Of a stretch of DNA of 64,000 nucleotides, positions 50,076 to 58,644 are shown one piece after another. The notes under the pieces are model-generated. The model was not told the origin of the DNA and did not search any database. It was given only the letters and a program-made list of their open reading frames with translations. Positions within the stretch are counted from its first letter, which is position 1; the number at the start of each line of letters is the position of its first letter. Location: NCBI GenBank assembly GCA_964036295.1, contig OZ038469.1, positions 17,045,591 to 17,109,590 of the forward strand, in the 5' to 3' direction. Origin of the DNA: Plumapathes pennacea (Eukaryota; Cnidaria; Anthozoa; Antipatharia; Myriopathidae). A program made the position numbers and the translations under genes.

Positions 50076-53000
50076 TGCCTAAAATATACATATGGCCCTA
50101 ATATTGGTTCATGTGTCTGCTAATTCTTTTTTCTGCCATATGCAGTTTGATCCATTGTAAGTCACACAAAAAGTTTTCATTGGATAACACATACATTAAG
50201 ACACTTAGGCGCAATAATTGCTTCATTCTCATTGGCTCTGGTGTGTCAGTGTTGTTACTTCACAATCATGGAAGACTTGGGCCAAGAAGTGGTTACAGTT
50301 AACAGCTTTCTGCTTTCGATGTGTGTGTTTTTAATGTGTCCGCTATTGATGTGTCTGTTGTCAATGTGTCCATTTTTAATGTGTCTGCTATAGTTTGGTC
50401 TCAAATTTGCCCTCAGACTCTAACACATGTGCCAGAAATCAAAGACTACCTTAATATGGTGAAGTAAGTACTAAAATGCAGATTCTCCCAACATTTTAAG
50501 AAGAAAATGTATGAGCAGTGTAGTGAGAACTGATAGTTTAATTAACTTTCATCTGGGCCCAGTTTTTCAAAGCACAATTAGGCTAATCCTGGATTAGGTC
50601 TAAACTTTCTTGTCATTTATAAGCCTGAAAACGTGAAAGTTTCATCCACAACAACTTTCTTGATAACATTTGCTGGAACAAGCTTACTAATCCACATCTT
50701 CAAACAAAACTCTGCAGTTTATTGGGAGAGAGGTTGAGAGAAAGAATTTCGTTAATCCTGGATTAGCTTAATCGGCTTTCAAAAAACCAGGCCCTGGGCA
50801 AGTTATCAAAAGTGAGAGACTAAAGGGAGCGAAAGGTTTTTACATGTACTGGTCTACTGTCTACTGCCATGCATGTGTGATACAGTATGAAGTCTCATTT
50901 TATTGAAGGACGGTGATCAAAATGGTTCTGAAATATAACAGATGGTGAAGTTCATAGGAGAGCTTGAATAGTGTTGTTTATTTTCCAGTGGCTTGCTGGA
51001 AATACAGATAATGCAACCTTTAACGTTGTATCTGATCCTTAGTGTGATTTTTCCTTTACAGGCACAAAACTTTTGGAACCAAGAAAAAGAAAATGTGGTT
51101 TGTCTTCAAAGGTATCAGTTGACCAGTGAGGGATTTTGAATTGACAGAGATTCATGTAGTCATTAACATCAAAGCCCCTCAAAAAAAAAATATAGTAAAT
51201 AGTAAGAAAGAAGAACTTCTTCAAGCCAGTTCCATCATATACAGTTGAAAGAATGTATCCCCCAAATTAGTTTTCTGCAGGCCATAGGGTCACTTTTGGG
51301 TCAGCAACTGGGGTTTTCAAGTTTGCTCTGATAAATCGTTTTGAGACTCAAACTCAGCTCTTGTATTACAGAGACTTCCCTGTCGGCATTTAAGACTCAA
51401 GATGATTCTAATGGTTGCCCTACACACAGAGCCAACTTAAGAGGTACAGTAAATAAACAAAGAACCACTGACAAGAAGTGTACCCGAGAGAATTCCTAGA
51501 AAAACCTAAAAAAACGAGAGTTCCTAGAAAAACCTAAAAAAACTAGAGAATTCCTAGAAAAACCTAAAAAAACTAGAGAATTCCTAGAAAAACCTAAAAA
51601 ATGGGAGAATTCCTAGAAAAACCTAAAAAAAACAAGAGTTCCTAGAAAAACCTAAAAAAACCAAGAGAATTCCTAGAAAAACCTAAAAAAGAACAAGAGA
51701 ATTCCTAGAAAAACCTAAAAAAAAAAACGAGACAATTCCTATAACAACCTAAGAACCTAAGATTCTGCACAGAAAAAATGTTGGTCTATTAGAATTCATC
51801 CAGTCAATCAGTCCGCCATTCCTTTTTTTTTTTTCTTTTTTTTTCTTTTTTTTTCCTTTTTTCACTTCCGAACCCTGAAAATGGCGAACTCTCCGGGACC
51901 CACAATAACCAATTTTTTGAAGGTCAAAAGTTGTCTTGAATATACAGAAGTCCCCGACTATCCAACTGAGCGTTTCCTTGCTTTTGTCACTGCAGGTTGT
52001 GAAGTTGCCCCAGAGGTCAATGTTAGTAAGGAGAAGTTCAATATCAAACTGAGATTTCAGGATGGCGAGGACATGGAGTTGGCCTGTTCATCAGTAAGGA
52101 CTTGTTTGTCTCACGTGCCAGTTAAACATCACGCGCATACTATATTCAAGTGTTTTTCATTATTAGACTGGATATTGAGAATCTCGCAAGTTCCGAGCGA
52201 GCTCATCTTGTAATGTGTCTCCCGATTCTTTATTGATTCGTGTTCGATTCTTATTTCGCCGAGCGCACACCGTTCGGTTTTGTAGCTTAGAGTGTCAGAC
52301 TCTCATCAGCTGGTGAAGCTATCAATTCTCCTAACTGCACCCATATAGACTGTTCAGGGCAGGTTGGGAGAATTAGTATCTGATGACTGGCTCTTTATTT
52401 ATCAATCAGGAAGGTCAGTATGCAAAGTGGATGGCGGCGTTTCGTCTGGCGTCTAAAGGCAAAACCATGGCGGACAACAGCTACGACACGGAAGTGTCGG
52501 GAATACAGGCGTTCTTGAGCATGCAACACGGCAAAGGGGACGCCACCCCCCTCAGTCCAGGCCAGGTACTCGTGAAAACGAGGCTCTATCGCTCCTCTTG
52601 ATTTCCGTCTCACTGCTCTCACTTCCGGTTCTTTGCAGTCTGCGCATGCACAATAAAGGGGCAGTGTCATGAGATGCGCGTACCCGCGTGTTTGGTCGAA
52701 TGTTGAGAACATTCGCTCAATGTTTTTCGCTCGCCGCCGTTGTGGACGCCATCTAGGATTTCAAACTTGAAAACATTTTTTTTTTTTTTTTTTTGCAGGT
52801 TCAGATTCAACCGGAGGACTTCGTCGGCCCCAGAATGCTCAAGAAGTACAAACCGAAGCAGGTAAAAACCCGGCAATGTCTACACCAGGGTGTTTTCTAC
52901 TGTTACGCTGCATTTCACGTAAAGACCTTGAATTTTTGTTTGCTTTCCTTGTGGCGTCAGATTGCAGCTCGCATCCTGGAGGCGCACTCCTCGTTGAACC

Positions 53001-53890
53001 AGGCGTCGCTGATCGAGTCCAAGACTCTCTACATCAGACAGTGGCAATCCTTACCGGAGTTTGGCGTCTCGCATTTCATCGTCAAGTTCAATCGGGCAGA
53101 CAGGATCTCCAAAAAAGATGTAAGTATTCCTGTGCTGCTCTTTCCTTGAGCCGTGCGGATTTTAGCATAAAGTCTAAAGAAGCTGAGCGTAAACTTTAAT
53201 TTCTGCGAAACAACCTTCGAAAAAATGTTGGATTAGGCTAGTCCTGGATTACGTCTAAACTTTGTAGTCATTTTTAAGCCTGAAAATACTATCAAAACTT
53301 AAAGTATTCTTACAAAACCACTGAATTCCTTAGCTTCGTTGTGATCTAGGACAAGAATTTTTAGTCAGTCTTTGAGTGATAAAAGTCTGCGGCTTTTCGG
53401 CGTAAGCCTCGACAGAAAGTGTTTACCTAATCCTGTATGGGCTTACTCGAGCTTTGAACAACGCTAATTCAGTCTTAGATCTAAATTTTGGCTGTAAAAT
53501 CTGTAAGACTGCATACTGGAAGATTTATCTTGAAGTTTCAAAGTTTTCAGAGCTAAACAGGTTAGCTCTTCGGCTGATTACATGCCTCTGTTTTATTCGC
53601 AGGAAATCCTTGGCATCACTTTTAACCGCATCATGCGGATCGATCCTGTATCGAAAGAAGCCGTAAAAACGTGGCGTTACAGCGTCATGAAGGCGTGGAA
53701 CGTGAACTGGGAAACGCGTGAGATGATCGTACAGTGTGAGGGAGAAACCATCGCATTCACGTGCAAAAGCGCTGACATTAAAGTCATCCACGAGTTCATC
53801 GGCGGTTACATCTTCTTGTCCATGCGCAAAGACGTCAACAAACCCCCGGATGAAGAGCTTTTCTTCAAGTTGACCGGGGGATGGAGGTAG
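45907..53890 (+). CDS. FERMT: Kindlin / fermitin family homologue
   Basis: Kindlins bind integrin beta tails and work with talin to activate integrins at cell-matrix adhesions. The 15 exons are 45907-46027, 46416-47016, 48389-48422, 49204-49272, 49474-49581, 49731-49826, 49985-50023, 50417-50463, 51062-51111, 51372-51443, 51996-52093, 52410-52565, 52799-52861, 52961-53119, 53603-53890. They give 666 residues (human FERMT2 680). The order is F0 ([15 protein letters not shown]), F1 ([44 protein letters not shown]) with a Ser/Gly-rich insert, F2 ([32 protein letters not shown]), a PH domain (KKMWFVFK...[17 protein letters not shown]) and F3 ([42 protein letters not shown]). The usual QW motif reads AW. 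Exon 3 is only 34 nt. Confidence 0.97.
47917..48116. repeat. F1 MITE, near-complete copy in kindlin intron 2
   Basis: The left end TAACCCCTTTGACTCCCAAG and right end CTTGGAAGTGAAAGGATTAA are inverted repeats. The interior contains CCCAACCTTTCAAGAGG, AAAATGTATGAGTGACGTAG and GTGAGAATTGAT. This is the clearest F1 copy in the window at about 200 bp. Confidence 0.75.
48634..49176. mobile_element. TTAA-flanked inverted-repeat element in kindlin intron 3
   Basis: The element runs from TTAA|GGTGATTCC to GGAATCACC|TTAA, about 535 bp between the TTAA tetranucleotides. TTAA target duplication is the mark of piggyBac-type transposition. The terminal repeat is only about 9 bp and there is no transposase, so a non-autonomous copy is most likely. 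A GGGGGTCACCAT motif occurs twice inside. Confidence 0.55.
50042..50074. repeat. Poly(T) run in kindlin intron 7
   Basis: About 27 uninterrupted T residues lie shortly downstream of the exon 7 donor. Confidence 0.8.
50470..50845. repeat. F1 MITE copy split by a nested second element
   Basis: The left half (AGATTCTCCCAACATTTTAAG, then AAAATGTATGAGCAGTGTAG) and the right half (GCAAGTTATCAAAAGTGAGAG, GGGAGCGAAAGG) belong to F1. They are separated by a distinct inverted-repeat element at 50555-50794. It lies in kindlin intron 8. Confidence 0.65.
50555..50794. repeat. Nested MITE (family F2) inside an F1 copy
   Basis: The left end GGGCCCAGTTTTTCAAAG and the right end CTTTCAAAAAACCAGGCCCT are inverted repeats. 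The interior has AGGCTAATCCTGGATTAGG and its inverted counterpart ATCCTGGATTAGCTTAATC. A related piece lies at about 53230-53450 in kindlin intron 14. Confidence 0.7.
51485..51752. repeat. 29-32-bp tandem array in kindlin intron 10
   Basis: About eight copies plus one degenerate copy of GAGAATTCCTAGAAAAACCT followed by a variable A run. Most copies carry an EcoRI site (GAATTC). A pyrimidine-rich (TTTTTTTTC)n stretch follows at about 51820-51862. Confidence 0.9.
51881..51995 (+). other. Possible alternative start exon of a short kindlin isoform
   Basis: ATG 51881 sits in a good context (AAAATGG). It opens a 115-nt frame, beginning [18 protein letters not shown], that reads without a stop straight into exon 11 in the correct phase. 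An isoform starting here would lack F0, F1 and most of F2 and would keep the distal PH part and F3. Chance openness over 38 codons is possible. Confidence 0.25.
53225..53460. repeat. F2-related element in kindlin intron 14
   Basis: GGATTAGGCTAGTCCTGGAT, TACGTCTAAACTTTGTAGTC and ATTTTTAAGCCTGAAAATAC match the interior of the nested element at 50555. The outer ends are too diverged to define. Confidence 0.5.
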
Positions 53891-54214
53891 AGACTGGTAA
53901 CGGGCTAATTTGGGAACTTGTTTCCAATCCCCTGGGGCTTGACGTTGGTGGTCGCTTTTGCCAAGCGAACCTTAACGCCGGTGAATTTTGGTTCTCACGT
54001 AGTAACTAAAGTTCTCCATTCGTAGGAGTTATACTGACACTTTACACTAGTAATTATGTTTAACCGATATTTATCGATATTCCGGAGCACTGGGCTAATA
54101 TAGGGGTTGTATTTTAAGGATTTGCAACCCGTCAGTGAAGCAGCCAAGCAAAGTAACAAAGTCCTCCGTTCAACTGTTAGAATGGAGAATATAACATCTG
54201 ATGAACATGACAGT

Positions 54215-54350
54215 CCTTTCACCCCCAGGTTCATACTGTAAATTCTCACCTAACAATTCAAGAAGAAAATGTTTGGATGATTTAGTGATAACTAATCAAA
54301 AGTTCTCCATGCTGTATCCTACATCTATGGGGAGGGAATGAAAGGGAAAA
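54215..54350. repeat. F1 MITE copy
   Basis: CCTTTCACCCCCAGGTTCAT and AACAATTCAAGAAGAAAATG match the left part of F1. It lies about 330 bp past the kindlin stop codon. Confidence 0.55.
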
Positions 54351-54454
54351 TTGGTCGATTGTGTTTTTAAAATCGTTATCCTGTTGCTTGCGCAGTTTCT
54401 GTAAGTATGGTCGGGGTGATGTGTACCGTGCGGGAGACGTGAATATTCCGGCAA

Positions 54455-54622
54455 AATGCAGATTCTCTCAACTTTCTAACAAGTAAATGCATGAACGATG
54501 TAGTGATAACTGATAGCCAACTATCAAAAGCCAAGTTCTCCTTACTATATGATATATCTGTGGCGAGAAAATGAAGAAGAAAGTTGGAGTTGATCACTCT
54601 TGGGAATGAGGGGGTTAGCTTC
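54455..54622. repeat. F1 MITE copy
   Basis: It contains GCAGATTCTCTCAACTTTCT, GATGTAGTGATAACTGATAG, CAAGTTCTCCTTACTATATG and the right end TCTTGGGAATGAGGGGGTTA, the most complete of the 3' copies. Confidence 0.65.
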
Positions 54623-55259
54623 GTTGTTTGTGGTCTCGTTTCATATCGTGTGACGGTGGCCTTTATTCACAAATGCTTTGATGGGCGTCATCAAGAAACC
54701 CCAGCTGTATCGTCACATGATTTGACACGGGAAAACGAACAGCAAGCAACAAATAAACAGCAAAGCTAAAAATGTATGCTAGGAAGCTGAATTCTCATGG
54801 AATGAGATACGACAACCCAAGAGAGTATTATTCACTGCTCAATTACTTTAGCATTACCGGATAAAGACAAATCAATATTATAATTATTGCTTCACATCGA
54901 AGAACACTTTATTGCTGTTTTCAATAGTTTTGTATACCTGCTTTTGTTCGTTAACAGATTTAAACATTTTGTACCCTCGACCTGCAACCGATTGCCCAGA
55001 AATAGATATCAATTTCGTGTTTATTTAGTTTGATATAAAATAATGTGAAAAAAGATCGCGGTGTGATTAGAATAAACGCGTGCTGTTGATTTAGTTTGAC
55101 CTCTGTTGCATTTACTAGAGGTAAAATACAGCAATTAAACTAGCCATCTTTTTCTATTTTAAGTCTACTTCACGCTTGTTTTAATCCTTCCACTGCCATG
55201 CTTCCCAGAGAACGAAAACCAAACTAGAAAGGCAAATAAAAACTCAACAACATGAAGAC

Positions 55260-55432
55260 TTCTGTTAGAATGTACTCACGTAGAGCTTACAATCGAGTGG
55301 TCACACTTTCAGGTTTCATTTGACAGTTCAAGGAGTTAGAAGCGAACACTGCTTACTGGATTGGAATGTACTCGCGTAGAGCTTTCAATCGAGCGGTTAC
55401 ACCTTTAGGTTTCATTTGACAGTATAAGAGCT
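55260..55432. repeat. Local tandem duplication of a dispersed repeat
   Basis: TGTACTCACGTAGAGCTT...GGTTTCATTTGACAGTTC is repeated about 100 bp later as TGTACTCGCGTAGAGCTT...GGTTTCATTTGACAGTAT. A third, more diverged copy is at 62047-62125 and a fragment is near 63413-63465. Confidence 0.65.
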
Positions 55433-55915
55433 GAAGTTATCCAGGTTGAGTGGAATCTGCCTTTGGCAGTAAAAGGATTAAAACACGTGTTTATAAGAAG
55501 ACTAAAAGGAGCTCGTTGAATTACAACTCGACAAACCACTGAACAGTACAGGACGAGTGGACCCAATATCCCGTGGGCTCGAGCTAGCTTGACAAGACTT
55601 TGAAATAACTTCACGTCACAGCTGTATAATTGAGAATTTAGGATGACATTAACTTTGCCGCTCTGGTGGTAGCCGTTCGCGACTTCCTTCAAAACGCACC
55701 AAATCAGGGAGCCGGAAATCCGGAAGTATTGACAACATTTTTTCATCAGTTCGCAAGTTTACAGGCCTATTTATATGTCTTCATTTGCCCAGTTCCTCTT
55801 TTACAAGTGATGCAATTTGGCCGGGAAGCCCCCTTAAAAATGTGTGCTTCACTTGCAGCGAGAAACGTCCAGTCGTGATGAAGTCAAGACAAAGGGGGCA
55901 TATCAGTGCGACAGA

Positions 55916-55959
55916 ATGGATCAATTACACACGACCAAAAGACAAGAACTCTTTGCGAG
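55916..55959 (+). other. Weak candidate first coding exon
   Basis: ATG in a good context (AGAATGG) is followed by 14 codons, MDQLHTTKRQELFA, and a strong donor, GCGAG|GTAAGT. The same segment is open in another frame as well. I do not recognise the peptide and could not find a second exon. Confidence 0.2.
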
Positions 55960-56037
55960 GTAAGTCGGGTAACTGTAAATTAAAGACCTTGCGCATTAGT
56001 TTTTGCCGCTTGTCTGGAGAGTCTCGCAAGCTCCATG

Positions 56038-56274
56038 GGCCGATTTTTTAAACAAAGCCTAACTTAGACCTGGTTTATCGCGAAACTGAAGCTTAGACGG
56101 ACTCCGTGAACCGGGATTAGCCAAAGGTTAAATTTCATTTTTAGAACATGAACCGCCCACATTTAGCATAAAGACCACGTTTAGCCGTGGTCCGATAAGT
56201 TTGGCTGTTGTTTAAATCGTATTTAGACCAGGGCTTTCTTAACCGCGTTTCAAACCTTGTTTAAAGAATCGGCC
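56038..56274. repeat. Inverted-repeat (MITE-like) element
   Basis: The left end GGCCGATTTTTTAAACAAAG and the right end CTTGTTTAAAGAATCGGCC are close inverted repeats about 200 bp apart. Inside are TTAGACCTGGTTTATCGCG and a partial inverted counterpart. No coding capacity. Confidence 0.75.
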
Positions 56275-58289
56275 TTATGACTTTTTTAAATTAAATTTAA
56301 AAAATAGAGCCGTCGGATGCAGACGCCAGAACGGATACAAAGAGTGGGTGAAAGTCCTGTGACTTTGTTCAGTCCGCCCTTCCCACGTTTCCCATCTGGA
56401 CGTCAAGCCTGCGGATACATCTTCTCACACTGCGCTTAATGAATCACCCTGGAGAATGGTCTGCCGCGACCTGTGGACAAACATTCTATACTGATTCAGT
56501 AAGCGTCTGGCGAGAAAGGGCTGCATTCGCACGCCATTGGACGTCAAAAGCCAGGTTGCCAAGGCAACTTTCTCTACCGTCTCGCCCACCAATGCATGTA
56601 CGCACGTTTAGGTCATAAAACTATTCTATTTAGCACCCAAAAACAGTACCAGCATATGTAGTAAAGGCTCTTATTAACCAGAAGAAGGGAATAGAAGAGA
56701 ATGAATCACAGATATCACACGAGAACTGTACCTAGCCCGTTTCCATTCACATGTCCGGAGCCTGGCAGTCCGACAGTCTGCGGGCAAATTTACCACGTAA
56801 TTCATGACACATGCTTTTCTGGCGCTTGCAGTTGTTGAATGAATAGATCCATTGAGTTCCTGGCGCCGATCACTCTTCTCAACTCTCCACATTTGTTAAG
56901 CACTTGGCATCATCTTTCAAACGTCAGATTTAGAGGGCAGGTGGTCAAACGCCAAGGCTAATGAGTATTCATAATCAAACGGCGAATGATCTAAAAATAT
57001 CTTGATTTAAAAAGAAATACATGCATGCACGCGAAGTTGTTTACATCTATAAAAGTTGATATGATTGTGAAATTTATCCGTTAGTTATGTTTTCAGATAC
57101 TGCCTCCCACAGGTTGTATGTTTTATTCTGTTCCATTATAAACTGAAGATGATCTGTCCGGATGCACGAAATAAAATATGCCCACTGACTATATTGTTGG
57201 AGGCCGATGTGTCCTTCCTTCTGACACACGAAAACAACAGCAAACAAACAAAGACAAAACTGAACACACAAGGAATAGTACGCAATTCGAGTCAGTGTAT
57301 AGTTCGGTACCAGCATGGTGTAAAAAAATGCAAATTATATGTTTAATGTGGAAATTATCTTTTCTACTCTCAACTAGTTTTCAGGTATACCACGCGCAAC
57401 AGGAAATAAGAATTCACTTTCTTTTTCCACGCTGAATTGTTACGTGGGGATTGTTATAATACATCGTCTATAACAGGGTGGTCTGGCCGGATAAGTTGAG
57501 TTATCTTGACCGACAATCATAAAATGTACGCCTCCGTAAAAAAATACACAGTTAGCGACTCGACCTTAACAAGGTGAAGGGTGCGCTTCATGTGGCAGGT
57601 TCAACGGATACACTTCAGATCTTCCTACTCTTGGCTTGAATCTATTTTTGGCATCGAAGTGATTCTTTGACCCAAAAAACTCAAACGTTCGTTCTTGTAG
57701 AATCCAGCAAATACATCCCGTCTATTGTTTTTAGAATCATTTAGGCCTCGATGCTTTTTCGCAACGGTTTTGCAAAAGTCGCAATTCAGTGTTGCACTTC
57801 TGAAATTTTATGTAAGTTAACCTGCACCGCTTGAGAGGCTTCTTGGTGTAAGATACTACACAATTTCTATGGTTTGGTAACGTAGACACAAGACGGACGT
57901 GTGGGGTCTTGAAACCTCTGCTGTTGTTGCTTATTCAGTGCATTGCAATGAATATGTTTTGGCGCAGCATGTTCAATGAAGAATTCACAAGGCCCCGACT
58001 GTCCGATAAGTGAACGACCATTCTAACTTGTGATTTTGGTTAAAGTACACAAGCAATAACAATAAATCAAGAAATTCTACAGCATCACCATATTCTGTTA
58101 CAGTTTCTAATGTTAAACTAAAATTAAAATCATTCCGTGTTTCCGTCGAAGATTTAAGTATCATCAGCGAAAAAATGTGCCGTACGTTGAACGTGCTCTG
58201 TATTATATTACGAGGTCAATTCTATTCAATGGCTATTCTTCATTTCCTAAAGTAGTTTAGAATAGAGGCGTCGCGCGGAGATCGCTGTA

Positions 58290-58510
58290 AAGGCACGTGC
58301 GACTCTTGCCCATCGCGTGAAAGACTCCTCGGATTGGACTACAGTCGGATCAGAAGAAAGCACAGAGATTACTAAAGACACGTGCGGCTCTTGCCTAACG
58401 TGTGGGCTAAACAGTTATTGACGAGCAGCGTGTTAACTGGGCGTGGCCGGCACAGGAGCTTAAAAGGCTCTTCGGATTGGGCTACAGTCAGATCAGAAGA
58501 AAACACAGGA
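58290..58510 (+). promoter_or_regulatory. Duplicated 5'-flank block with E-boxes upstream of a secreted-protein exon
   Basis: GGCACGTGCGACTCTTGCC and CTCGGATTGGACTACAGTCG of the first copy (58290-58366) recur as GACACGTGCGGCTCTTGCC and TTCGGATTGGGCTACAGTCA in the second (58376-58510). The second copy has about 55 extra bases between the two halves. Each copy has a CACGTG E-box. The block ends about 35 bp before the candidate start codon at 58545. Confidence 0.5.
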
Positions 58511-58544
58511 CAAGCGTGGAGCAGCAAGGAGCCGTCAATGCGAT

Positions 58545-58644
58545 ATGGCGTCGGGACTTGTTGGAACATTTCTCCTGTATCTCGCGGTGCTACAGATGCT
58601 GCATTATCCGCAGGAAAGCTTTCAGCAATCCATCCCAGGCTTTA
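58545..58644 (+). CDS. First coding exon of a putative secreted or membrane protein (partial)
   Basis: ATG 58545 opens 33 codons, MASGLVGTFLLYLAVLQMLH then YPQESFQQSIPGF, and ends at a perfect donor, A|GTAAGT, in phase 1. The N-terminus has a hydrophobic core of about 14 residues (LVGTFLLYLAVLQML), which reads as a signal peptide. The downstream exons are not evident; a 44-nt open segment at 59362-59405 could fit in phase but is unconvincing. The product is unknown. Confidence 0.4.

Larger units (their letters stand above)
53891..58544. other. Gene-poor region downstream of kindlin
   Basis: This 4.65-kb stretch begins with the kindlin 3' UTR (candidate AATAAA at 54752-54757). It then contains two F1 copies, a local tandem duplication (55260-55430), the inverted-repeat element at 56038-56274 and a weak candidate exon at 55916-55959. 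Nothing else is recognisable as a gene on either strand. Confidence 0.5.

Noticed and set aside
55405..56892. Minus-strand frames of 70-113 codons downstream of kindlin
   Set aside because: They cross repeats and the inverted-repeat element and show no family resemblance.
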